From JAGXRK01 sp963714415 (GTDB lineage: Bacteria > Bacteroidota > Ignavibacteria > Ignavibacteriales > Ignavibacteriaceae): a DNA stretch of 64,000 nucleotides. The notes beneath the pieces are model-generated. The model worked only from the letters and a program-made list of their open reading frames with translations, ran no database searches and was not told the origin of the DNA. The stretch covers positions 1 to 64,000 of the forward strand of contig CAVQOL010000006.1 of the NCBI GenBank assembly GCA_963714415.1. The letters are read 5' to 3'. Of the stretch, positions 18,490 to 28,389 are shown piece after piece. Within the stretch, counting starts at the first letter, position 1, and every line of letters starts with the position of its first letter. The translations under genes and the position numbers were made by a program.

Positions 18490-18517
18490 GTAGAGACGCA
18501 TCGCGATGCGTCTCTAC
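18490..18517. repeat. Perfect 28-base palindrome
   Basis: Half-site GTAGAGACGCATCG followed at once by its exact reverse complement, with no loop. It sits between ldcA and the acyl-CoA synthetase gene, both on the minus strand. GC-rich compared with its surroundings, and of the GTAGAGACGC kind dispersed in other bacterial genomes. Confidence 0.8.
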
Positions 18518-18526
18518 GAAAATAAC

Positions 18527-20585
18527 CTATGACTTAACTCTTACATCTACAGCAAAAATTTTGTTATCTGATGTTACCAGTAATGGATTCAAATCAACTT
18601 CTGTTATTTCCGGATAATCCAGCATCATTTGGGCTAAGGATTTTATTGATGACTTTATTTTATTCATATCAACAGAACTTTCTCCACGCACACCCTGGAT
18701 TATTCTTCCGATTTTTGTTGAGTTAATCATCTCATCAATGTCACTATCGGAAAGATAACAAGAACGCATAACTGTATCAGCAAGATATTCGACATACTTT
18801 CCGCCTGAACCAAACATTATCATCGGTCCGAACGAATGATCGCGAAAAGCACCGACAAGCAATTCAAATTTTGGTGTAACAAACGGTTGAATTAAAAATG
18901 AATCAAGTTGAATATTTTTGGATTTAAAATTACCCATCATTTCTTCGGCAGTTTTAATCAGTTCATTTTTTGTCTTTATGTTGAGAACAACGCCTTTCAA
19001 ATCCGATTTATGAATGATTTTTTCGCCAACTGCTTTTAATACAACAGGAAATTCTAATTCTGCTTTTATTAATTTCATCAAAACTTAAAATCAGATTTTT
19101 TATTATAGGAAGACCATATTGTGTGCAAAGTTTATCAACTTCGTTTTGCGGAAGAAATTTGCCAATATAAAGTGAAAGATCAATTTTATTTTGAAGTTTA
19201 TGAGGTTTTAATCTTTCTGCTTTTTGATTTTTATTCTTATGCATTAGAAGATTTCCAATAACAACGGCGGGATCCTCGGGATTCCTGAACAATGATTTTC
19301 TTGTCTTTGATTCCCTTCTGTATTCCTCCCAAAATTCAGGAAGCGGCATAACAACCTGGAAGATTGGTTTACGGGTTTTAATATCATTTATTCCTTCTAT
19401 AACAGGAAGAGCTTTTACCATTATCGGTTCAACAAAAACAGAAATTACTGTATCAACATTTTCATCCTGAACCAGTATTTCATTCACGGTTTTAAATTGC
19501 TCCGCTGTTCCTCCCGGCAGAAGATCAACAGGATTATTAACACTTCCTTCCGGATGAACAATTTCTCTTAGTTTCGCTTTTGTCTGGTCACTAAGTTCGG
19601 CAAGTGAAAGATTGTTTTTCTCAAGCGTATCAACTGTTAAAATTGAAGGTCCACCTGCGTTTGTTATAACTGCAACGCGATTTCCTTCTGGCGTTGGAAA
19701 TTCTTCAAATCCCTTTGCAGTGTTGAACATATCGTTCAGATCATCAGCACGAATTATTCCGAATTGATTAAGAACAGCATCAACAACTTTATCGCTGCTT
19801 CCGAGTGCGCCTGTGTGAGATGATGCAGCTTTCATTCCGCTTGATGTTCTGCCGCCTTTAAGAACAATAACGGGTTTTTCAATTTGATCATCAACAAAAT
19901 ATTTAATGAATTTCTCACCATCAACAAAACTTTCAAGATAGTAAGTTATTACTCCTACGTCATCACAGCTTTGCCAATACTCAAGCAAATCATTTTCATT
20001 TACATCGGCTTTGTTGCCAACGCTGATGAACTGTCCGAATCGGATATCAGTTTCACGCAATGAATTCAAAACAGCCGCACCTATTGCACCGCTTTGCGAA
20101 CAGAAAGCCATTTGTCCTGCTCTAGGTTCTTCTGCAACAAATGTGGCATTTATTTTAACAGACTGAATTGTATTTATAACTCCCATACAATTAGGTCCAA
20201 CCATTCTCGCATCGGAATTTTTTATTAGTTCAATAATCTTTTGTTCAGCCTTAGCACCTGTTTCACCTGTTTCTTTAAATCCAGCAGTAATTAAAATAAT
20301 TGCTTTAACATTTCTTTTAATTAATTGCGAAATGGTATCTTCTGCAAATTGCTTTGGAACCATCACAATGGCTAATTCAATCTGAGAATCAACAGCTTCA
20401 ATATTCGGATAACATTTATAACCAAGTATTTCATCTGCTTTTGGATTAACCAGAAGAAGTTTTCCCGTATAACCATATTGCTTTACGGATTTGGTAAGCT
20501 CATAACCAAGACTTTTAGGTTTTGATGAAGCCCCCACAATACAAATTGATTTCGGATAGAAAAAATTATTAAATACCGATTCCAT
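18527..20585 (-). CDS. ADP-forming acetate/acyl-CoA ligase, alpha-beta fusion, frameshifted
   Basis: Couples acyl-CoA hydrolysis to ATP formation (acyl-CoA + ADP + Pi to acid + ATP + CoA), a fermentative energy step. Domain order: CoA-binding Rossmann domain from residue 8 (FYPKSICIVGASSKP), succinyl-CoA ligase-like domain with GPNCMGVIN and FCSQSGAIGAA, the phosphohistidine segment ASSHTGALGS, then an ATP-grasp half with FPVVLKAVGEKIIHKSD and EVDLNPLLV. The reading frame changes near 19075-19085 (joining LILSFDE to the next frame); the joined product is about 685 residues, normal for the fused enzyme. Could equally act on propionyl- or aryl-acyl-CoA. Confidence 0.88.
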
Positions 20586-20785
20586 TTTTTGTCCTGATTC
20601 TTTTTAAATATTTACTTCTGAAACTTAAGCTAATCTCAAGAAATTTACGCCTGAAATTGAAAAATTCCATTTTGATTATAGTGTACTTTGAGTAAAAGAG
20701 ACTATTCAAACTAAAATTTAATCTTAATATATTAAGGGGGAAATTAAGAAGCTCTAAACATTTAATATTATAACTTGAAAATATT

Positions 20786-21257
20786 ATGATAACAAAAAAC
20801 GATATTGAAAAATTTCAGGAAACTTGGGGAAACGGATTGGTGAAAATCGGCTCACTAAAAAATGACAGAACCGCTTGTGAAAGAGCGACTGAAGATTTTC
20901 TTGATGATTTGTATGCCTTCGACAAAGGTGTGGTTTTGTTCAAACCGACACTTAGCATCTGTAAATCAATTCAGATTCGATAAGATGGCTGCAAAATCAT
21001 ATTTTATTGGTGGGAACCCAGACTATCCGGAAGACGGAGGTTTTGCATTAAATCCCTGGATTGAGGTCCATTTTGAAAATGCCGGATTTATTTTTGAAGA
21101 AAGCAGAGCAATAGCAATGGGAAATTATTTTTTAACAGATCTAAAAGGAGAAAAAACTAAAGTCGAATATACAATGGGTTTCGTGAAGGATGCATCAGGT
21201 AAATTAAAAATCAACCTGCATCATTCATCGTTACCATATAAACCTTCAAAAAATTAA
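20786..21257 (+). CDS. NTF2-like/SnoaL-type small protein, frameshifted
   Basis: About 156 residues in two overlapping frames joined near 20950-20955, giving VVLFKPTLASVNQFRFDKM across the break. The helical N-terminus (ATEDFLDDLYAFD), the long sheet and the YFLTDLKGEKTKVEYTMGFVKD segment fit the cone-shaped NTF2-like fold. Members of this kind are found in many proteobacteria and Bacteroidota without a proven activity. It stands alone, divergent from the acyl-CoA ligase, with a GGGGGA tract about 50 bases upstream but no good ribosome site at the ATG. Confidence 0.6.
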
Positions 21258-21290
21258 TAATAAAAGGAATGAAATAAAGATTTAAAGTGA

Positions 21291-21340
21291 TTTTGATCCG
21301 TGAAAATCCGTCCAATCTGTGTAATCTGTGTTCTATTGTG
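21291..21340. repeat. Dispersed ATCTGTGTAATCTGTG-type repeat
   Basis: Short low-complexity block of the wording 'GATCCGTGAAAATCCG' then 'AATCTGTGTAATCTGTG'. A close relative is at 28314-28372, after leuS. Both lie between genes. Confidence 0.6.
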
Positions 21341-21345
21341 TTTTC

Positions 21346-23206
21346 TTATTTTGGCTTAATCATATTCTCCGGTTTCAACAATTCATCAAGCTCGGATTTC
21401 GATAATAATTTTTTCTCAAGCACCAATTCATAAACACCGCGGTTTGTCTCAAGCGCTTCCTTTGCAAGCCGGGTTGATGTTTCATATCCGAGTACAGGAT
21501 TCAGGGCAGTTACAATTCCGATACTGCCCTCAACAAGTGATCTGCATCGTTCCTCGTTTGCTGTAATTCCGTCAATACATTTTTGCTTAAGCGTCATCAT
21601 TCCGTTTTTTAACATTTCAATAGATTGAAAAAGACTTTCAACGATTACTGGTTCAAACACATTTAACTGAAGCTGACCACCCTCGGCAGCAAGTGTAACA
21701 GTAAGATCATTTCCTATGACTTTAAATGCAATCTGATTTACTACTTCAGGAATAACAGGATTAACTTTTCCCGGCATTATTGATGAACCCGGCTGCATCG
21801 GTGGAAGATTGATTTCGTTTATTCCTGTTCGTCGGTCCTGATGACAGCAGGCGAAGATCATTGCATATCTTAGAAAGTTTAACAGATAATCTCTTTACCG
21901 CGGAAGAATACATTATAAAAGCACCAGTATCCTGTGTGGCTTCAACTAGATTTTCTGCAAGAACTATATCCATCTTAGTAATGTCTTTTAAATGAGCAAC
22001 ACATTTTTCACTGTATTGCGGATGAGAATTTATTCCCGTTCCTATTGCAGTTGCACCCATATTTACTTCGAGGAACAGTTTTGCGTTTTGTTCAAGCCGC
22101 TGAACTTCTTCACCTAATGTTACTGCATAAGCTTCAAACTCCTGTCCGAGTGTCATCGGAACAGCATCCTGCAGTTGTGTTCTTCCCATCTTAATAACTT
22201 TAGAAAATTCTCTTCCTTTATTGTGGAAAGACTGAATCAACTCCTTCAGTACTTCAATCAGTTTTTCATTAGCTAGAATCAACGCAATTTTAACAGAAGT
22301 AGGATATGCATCATTAGTTGACTGAGAAAGATTAACATGATTATTTGGATGACAATATTCGTATTCGCCTTTTTCATAACCGAGAATTTCAAGAGCGCGG
22401 TTTGCAATAACTTCATTTGCATTCATATTGGTTGATGTCCCGGCTCCGCCCTGAATCATATCTACAACAAAATGAGTGTGTAGCTTTCCATTTATTATTT
22501 CTGTACAAGCCTGAACAATTGCATCGGTGATTGGATTTGATAAAAGTCCGAGCTCATTATTTGTTTTTGCGGCAGCCATTTTAACCATCGCTAAAGCTTG
22601 AATAATAACCGGAAAAAAGTTTAATGTTACTCCGCTGATATTAAAATTTTCAATCGCCCGCAAAGTCTGAATTCCGTAATAAAACTCGTGGGGCACTTCC
22701 CTGTCGCCCAATAAATCATGCTCACTTCTGGTTCTTCCCGATTGATATTGTGCAGCTAAATTCACCACTCTTGTATTAGCGGAACTCATTCTCCGGGATA
22801 TCACTCTGGATATTCTTGCAAGTATATCAAGAGCTATATCGCTTTGCTCAATCATCAGTTCTTTAAATTTATCTCTTGAGAGAGCGAATGTAGTTGTTGT
22901 ACTTGTAGTTCTGGCAGAAGTTGAGTGCGGAGAATCATCCATTAATGCACCTTCACCTAGGAAATCATATTTTCCAAAAATTGAAAGACGTTTCTCACTT
23001 CCATAAGGTGTACGTTTGAACAGTTCTACTTCACCATCATAAATGATATATAAATTCTGGCGGATGTTATTTTCATTAAAAATCATTGTTCCGCTTTTAT
23101 GATTTTCAACTTTTATTTTCTCTGTTATTGCATCAAGCTGCTTTTCTGATAAACCTTTAAATAGCTCAATGCGTTTTAGAAATTCTTTTATAATATTTTT
23201 ATCCAT
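21346..23206 (-). CDS. aspA: Aspartate ammonia-lyase with N-terminal cyclic-nucleotide-binding domain, frameshifted
   Basis: Residues 1-135 form a CRP/cNMP-binding domain (LFKGLSEKQLDAITEKIKV, then YIIYDGEVELFKR and DFLGEGALMDD), without a DNA-binding helix-turn-helix. Residues from about 158 (EHDLLGDREVPHEFYYGIQT) are aspartase, which converts aspartate to fumarate and ammonia: STNDAYPTS, MGRTQLQDAVPMTLGQEF, GATAIGTGIN and the signature GSSIMPGKVNP follow in order. The frame breaks at about 21835 inside SSGP/RTGINEINLPP, and everything downstream to the stop matches, so the break is likely an indel error. Fumarase C is the nearest alternative but the LLGDREVP start is aspartase-like. Total about 620 residues against 470-480 for plain AspA. 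Confidence 0.88.
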
Positions 23207-23265
23207 TATTTAGCCTTTAATTATCAAAAATAATGTGACAAATCTAGCGATTAGATTATTGAGTT

Positions 23266-24349
23266 TTATTTTAGTTGAGTTAAATTATAAATCTCTGGTT
23301 GGGTATCTAAATTTAGAACATAATAAATATCGTTCGGGAATTCATCAAAGGTATAAATTGTTCCCCCTTCTGGAACATTAAATGTTTTAATTAACTGACC
23401 ACTTTGTGCATCGTATATTCTAACTAACCCAGTATGATAATATTTAAGAAAGGAATCCTTGTTTGTTTCTAATAATAATAAGAAATCTCCGCCATAATAA
23501 AAATAAGCCTCTGATAAACCATTATAATATATGAAAGCTAAACCTGAATCGGCATCAAAATCATAAATTCTATAATAAAAATCCCTCACCGGGTTATTGT
23601 AGCTGGAATATGAACCGATTATTCCTTTCCCATTTCTACCGAATGTTAAATCATAGCCATCCATATTCGGATATCCTAATTCGGATAAATCCCTTTTGGA
23701 TGTTATCTCATTAGAATTTCAATGAATACGTCCAAATTTCGTCCGGCACGAGTTAGAGTATCCTATACTAAAAAAGTATATATTATTTCCATCAGAAGAG
23801 AAAAATGAATTTCGTTCTTGGATACATTAACGATATTAGAACCAACATAAGCCGTTACACCTAACGTGAGAAATAATTTGACAGTTGTGGATAAATCCAA
23901 GAACACTTAAATCAACTAGGAGAGATCAACTGCCATAATTTTCTGAAAAGATGTATAGCTTATTATGTTCTGGTGAAGAATAAAGTAATTCACGTAATGC
24001 CGAAACCAAAGATGTTCTGTCTGGAGATTCGTAGTATTCAGAAGTATCGTATACAATTATAAATGAAGATTAGCCGACGTTATGAACAGTCAATATGCCA
24101 AGGTACGATTGAGAAGGATCCCAAACCGCAAAAACGTAATCAGTTGCTAAATGTAAACTGCCCTGGTGGAAAATCTTCTATAGTATTAGTTCGCAATATC
24201 ATAGACGTTGGACCTTTTCAAGTGCATAATTCTTCACCATCAGTAGTATCAGTGAATTGTGTATTGAAAGTACAAATAAGGCTGTGCATTTAGTCGATAA
24301 ACATAAATATTAATGCAACTAAAAATATTATTAAACTTATATTTTTCAT
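23266..24349 (-). pseudogene. Decayed tandem paralogue of the 24386-25414 protein
   Basis: A start ATG at 24349 gives a signal-like MKNISLIIFLVALIFMF, then the frame breaks several times through 23665-24300. The last 132 residues (23266-23664) are open and match the C-terminal third of the neighbour: YRIYDFDADSGLAFIYYNGL against YFRVYDFDSDSGSNFIYHQG, and FPNDIYYVLNLDTQPEI against YPNDIYYVLNLDTEPEI. So this is a second copy from a tandem duplication. Too many breaks are seen in 700 bases for the usual error rate of the window, hence pseudogene; poor read coverage is the alternative. Confidence 0.6.
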
Positions 24350-24385
24350 TTTACTTTCTCCAGTTCTCTGTAATTACTTTTGCTT

Positions 24386-25414
24386 CTAAAATATTATTAA
24401 AAATATCTCTGGTTCTGTATCTAAATTTAAAACATAATAAATATCGTTCGGGTAATTCTCGAAAGTGTAAATCTCACCACCGCGTGGATAAGTTAATGTT
24501 TTTATTAAATTGCTTGTTGTTAGATCGTAAATGAAAAATTTTCCAGTAAAATATGAAATGTCTGAACTATCAGCCATTTCTGCTAACAATAAACTTTCAC
24601 CATTTCCTGTGAAAAAAGGTTCAGATAACCCTTGATGATAGATGAAATTTGAGCCAGAGTCACTATCAAAATCATATACTCTAAAGTATGATTCTCTTGC
24701 AACATTCTGGAAATATGACTGAACTATTCCCTTTCCATCTCTACCCCTATGCAATAGATATCCATCAGAATTTTGAAAACCCATATCTGATAATCTTCGT
24801 TGTTGAATAATTTGATTCGTAAGAGTTGAGAAGTATGTTACGTAATCTTTATCGGCTCCTGCAATCGGCGTAAAACTTGTATCTTCCATAATTAAAAAAA
24901 GTGTGTGTTCATCTGACGAAAGAAATGCCTCTCTATTTATTGAATTTACTTGATTCGTATTTGATGGAAGATAAATATTGTTTATTATATTCTTATTGGC
25001 ATTATCAATGATGCTAAGAATGGTTGATCTATAATCATTACTACTTCTAAAGATGTACGATTTTTCATTTATTCCTGAAAATAGTATTCCTCCCAATTCA
25101 GTGCCTAAATCAGGGAGTTCGAAATAGTTTTGAAGATTTTGAGTGTTATACGCTATTATCCTATCATTAAAATAGTTAACGTATATCCAAATTTGCTTTT
25201 GATCAGTTTGAATATCATTAATAAAAGCAGGTGTATCTTTAACAATTTCAAAATTTAGATTTTTAAGATTTAACTTTTGTATCCCGACAAGATAATAGGG
25301 ATAAACATCAATAGAATCGATTGTATGTGTAGTAGTGTATATGTATGGTTGAGCATGTGTAGATAATTCAAATAAAAATAGTACTAAAATTATGATCTGA
25401 ATTATATTTTTCAT
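24386..25414 (-). CDS. Secreted propeller-like protein of unknown function
   Basis: A 342-residue protein with a clear signal peptide (MKNIIQIIILVLFLFELSTHA) followed by repeating beta-rich units with Asp/Asn turns (KQIWIYVNYFNDRIIAYNTQ, KFFIYDLTTSNLIKTL), as in beta-propellers that track values. No catalytic motif or T9SS sorting domain is visible; the C-terminus ends abruptly at LDTEPEIFLIIF where the paralogue has NLTQLK, so the last residues may be frameshifted. It is the intact copy of a tandem pair and is divergent from leuS. Confidence 0.65.
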   Translation of the reverse strand: MKNIIQIIILVLFLFELSTHAQPYIYTTTHTIDSIDVYPYYLVGIQKLNLKNLNFEIVKDTPAFINDIQTDQKQIWIYVNYFNDRIIAYNTQNLQNYFELPDLGTELGGILFSGINEKSYIFRSSNDYRSTILSIIDNANKNIINNIYLPSNTNQVNSINREAFLSSDEHTLFLIMEDTSFTPIAGADKDYVTYFSTLTNQIIQQRRLSDMGFQNSDGYLLHRGRDGKGIVQSYFQNVARESYFRVYDFDSDSGSNFIYHQGLSEPFFTGNGESLLLAEMADSSDISYFTGKFFIYDLTTSNLIKTLTYPRGGEIYTFENYPNDIYYVLNLDTEPEIFLIIF

Positions 25415-25734
25415 TTTAGTTTCAATCCCATTATTTCAAATTTTGTATTCTGATATAAAATCTATCCGAGATTTTTTACTTCCTTTAAATTATTCAACTT
25501 CCTTTAAAAATCTTGAAGATCGATATGTAACATATGAATCCTTTCAAAGAGGAATAATAAGTTTTCAAGGATATTGTATATCGCGTTTCAAATTAATATC
25601 CTGAGGAAACAATGCAAATTTAATCAGAGTAAAAAAAAATGCATAATCTTTCTTTTAAGTAATTATTTCCTTCGTTTGAATTCCCTTACCAAATAGCTAA
25701 ATTTGTCTTCATTTTTCAACAAAAGCTAATATTT
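25415..25734. other. Divergent intergenic region before leuS
   Basis: 320 bases without a gene on either strand, strongly AT-rich. It must hold the promoters of the 24386 gene and of leuS. A 12-base direct repeat ACTTCCTTTAAA occurs at 25478 and 25497, spaced 19 bases apart. No tRNA, T-box or other RNA structure was recognised. Confidence 0.5.
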
Positions 25735-28309
25735 ATGCGTTATCCTTATTCTGAAATAGAATCTAAATGGCAAAAGTTCTGGGAAGAAAATCAAACATAT
25801 AAAACTGATCTTAACGACCTTGAAAAAAAACTTTATCATCTGAATATGTTTATTTACCCTTCAGGTGCAAAATTACATACTGGTCATTGGTATCATTATG
25901 GTCCCTCAGATTCCTGGGCACGCTTTAAAAAGTTACGTGGTTACAATGTTTTTGAGCCGATGGGTTATGATGCTTTTGGTTTGCCTGCTGAAAATTATGC
26001 AATTAAAACAGGTATTCATCCCTACGACAGCACGATGAAAAACATTGAAGATATCCGTAAGCAGCTTAAAAAAATGGGATGTATGTATGACTGGAACGCC
26101 GAGCTTATGACCTGCGTTCCCGAATATTATAAATGGAATCAGTGGATTTTTCTTCAGCTTTATAAACGCGGATTAGCTTATCGAAAAAATGCCCCTGTTA
26201 ACTGGTGTCCGAATGATCAAACAGTTCTTGCAAACGAACAAGTGCTTAACGACGGAAGTTGCGAAAGATGCGGAACTCCGGTTATTCAGAAAAATTTATA
26301 TCAGTGGTTCTTTAAAATTACTGACTATGCTGAGGAACTTTTACAAGGACTGGATAAGATAAGCTGGCCCGAGAAAACAAAACTTATGCAGCGTAACTGG
26401 ATCGGTAAAAGCGAGGGTGCTGAAGTTACATTTAAAGATTACCGGATGATTTATCTAACTCTAAAGATGTCATTTCGAAGGAGTCTTCGACTGAGAAATC
26501 TTCAACTGATATGGAAATAAGCTCCCTCCGGTCGAAATGACATAAATGAAATTGATTCAGAAATAAAAGTCTTCACAACTCGTCCAGATACATTGTTCGG
26601 TGTTACCTACGTCGTTCTTGCACCTGAACATCCGTTAGTCGATAAAATTACAACTGATGAATTCCAGAAGAGGTGTTGATGCTTACCGTGAATCAGTAAA
26701 ATCGTTGACTGAAATTGAACGAACATCAACAGTAAAAGAAAAAACTGGTATACCAACTGGTGCGTTTGCCATCAATCCTATGAATGGAGAGAAAGTGCCT
26801 GTCTGGATTGCCGATTATGCCCTGATAACTTATGGAACAGGTTGTGTTATGGCTGTGCCGGGACATGATGAACGTGATTTTGAATTTGCAAAGAAGTTCA
26901 ACCTTGAAATAAGAAAAGTAATTCTTCAGGATGGTACAAATGAATCTGATATGCTTAAAGAAGCTTTTGTAGATATCGGAACGATGGTCAACTCCGGTCA
27001 GTTTAATGGATTAAGATCCGACGAAGGTATCAAAAAAGTTATCAAGTATCTTGAGAAAAATAATTTTGGTAAGGGAAAAATAAATTATCGTTTGCGCGAT
27101 TGGCTGATATCACGTCAGCGATATTGGGGAACACCTATACCAATTATACATTGTGAAAAGTGCGGCGAAGTGCCTGTTGAAGAACATGATCTGCCTGTCG
27201 TTCTTCCTTATGATGTTGATTTTAAACTTGGAGGCGAATCTCCTCTTGCTAGAAATGAAAAATATATTAATGTAAACTGCCCTAAGTGCGGAACTAAGGC
27301 GAAGCGAGATCCTGATACAATGGATACATTTGTTGATTCATCGTGGTATTATTTAAGATTTCTTAATCCTAAAATTTCTATTGCGGCTTTCGATGATAAT
27401 CTTGCAAAGAAATGGACACCCGTTGATATGTATGTCGGTGGTGCAGAACATGCAGTTATGCATCTTTTATATGCAAGATTTTTCCACAAGTGCTTACGCG
27501 ATATAGGAATGGTAAACAGTGATGAACCTTTCCAGACTCTTATTCATCAGGGAACAATTACAAATGCCGGCGCAAAGATGTCTAAGTCAAAAGACAATGT
27601 TGTTAATCCTGATGAGTTTACAAACAAATTCGGTTCTGATGTTTTCAGAATGTACCTGATGTTTATGGGTCCTTATGATCAGGGCGGTGACTGGAGTGAT
27701 AAAGGTATTTCCGGAGTTGATCGATTTGTTCAGAGAAGTTATGAATTTTTCAATCAGAATAATCAATATTACAAAAGAAGCAACAGCTAAAGAGAAATAT
27801 GATATTAATTCACTTTCCAGATGATGAGAAAAAAGTTTACAGAAAAGTAAACCAGACTCTTCATAAAGTGAATCAGGAAATTGAACATTTTAGATTCAAC
27901 ACAGCAATAGCCGCTTTGATGGAATTAATAAATGAATTAAAAAATCTTGATCAGTGCAATAAAGAAATCCAGAGTTATGTTTTACAAAGATTTGCATCAA
28001 TGATTTCTCCGCTTGCTCCGCATCTTGGTGAAGAGTGCTGGCAATTACTTGGAAATGAAAAATCGTTATTCCAAAATCCTGTTTGGTTTGAGGTTGATAC
28101 AGATGCACTTGTTGAAGATAGCGATAAATATCGCAGTTCAGGTAAATGGGAAACTTCGTGCAACTGTTTCTGCACCGATGAATAGTGAACAGAATGCTGT
28201 TAAACCAATTGTCTTCGCAGATGAAAAAGTAATTAAGTTCACTGAAGGTAAAACAATCATTAAAGAGATATTCGTAAAAAATAAAATTTATAACATAGTG
28301 GTTAAATAA
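25735..28309 (+). CDS. leuS: Leucyl-tRNA synthetase, interrupted by a palindromic insertion and several frameshifts
   Basis: Charges tRNA-Leu. In order: the catalytic N-terminus with the HIGH-like NMFIYPSGAKLHTGHWYHYGP, GYDAFGLPAENYAI, the zinc-type WCPNDQTVLANEQV, then at about residue 240 the CP1 editing domain begins and is interrupted by a 77-base palindrome (26467-26543) carrying an in-frame TAA. Beyond it FTTRPDTLFGVTYVVLAPEHP resumes in the same frame, a shift occurs near 26670, then GTGCVMAVPGHDERDFEF, DWLISRQRYWGTPIP, MDTFVDSSWYYLRF and the KMSKSKDNVV signature. Further shifts lie near 27770, 27825 and 28120, after which NGKLRATVSAP and the C-terminal domain follow. The parts cover the whole enzyme, so most breaks are probably assembly errors. 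serS follows. Confidence 0.9.
26467..26543. repeat. Palindromic element inserted in leuS
   Basis: Perfect 12-base inverted ends ATGTCATTTCGA (26467-26478) and TCGAAATGACAT (26532-26543) enclose imperfectly pairing GAGTCTTCGACTGAG and CTCCCTCCGG arms. It looks like a REP/MITE-type element related to the TGTCATTTCGA repeats seen between genes in many Bacteroidota. It replaces a loop where LeuRS sequences are otherwise contiguous. The leuS frame is the same on both sides. A related degraded copy is at 29720-29750. Confidence 0.8.
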
Positions 28310-28313
28310 AATA

Positions 28314-28372
28314 CAATGGAACGCAGATTAAATCAGTTTGAATCCGTTAAATCTGTGTCATCCGTGTTCTAT
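28314..28372. repeat. Dispersed AAATCTGTGTCATCCGTG-type repeat
   Basis: Between leuS and serS: 'GAACGCAGATTAAATCAG', then 'AATCCGTTAAATCTGTG' and 'TCATCCGTGTTCTATT'. It matches the 21291-21340 block in wording (CTGTGT/CCGTG/TTCTATT). Confidence 0.6.
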
Positions 28373-28389
28373 TTCGTCAAGAGGAAAAA

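Noticed and set aside
23266..23664. 132-residue frame as a separate short gene
   Set aside because: It is the C-terminal part of the second copy of the propeller gene and lacks its own start signal.
25415..25734. T-box or tRNA-like leader of leuS
   Set aside because: No specifier loop, no T-box sequence and no tRNA acceptor pairing could be found.
26546..26680. ATG at 26546 as a start for a second LeuRS subunit after the palindrome
   Set aside because: It is in the wrong frame for the FTTRPDT region, has no ribosome site and the frame does not encode LeuRS.
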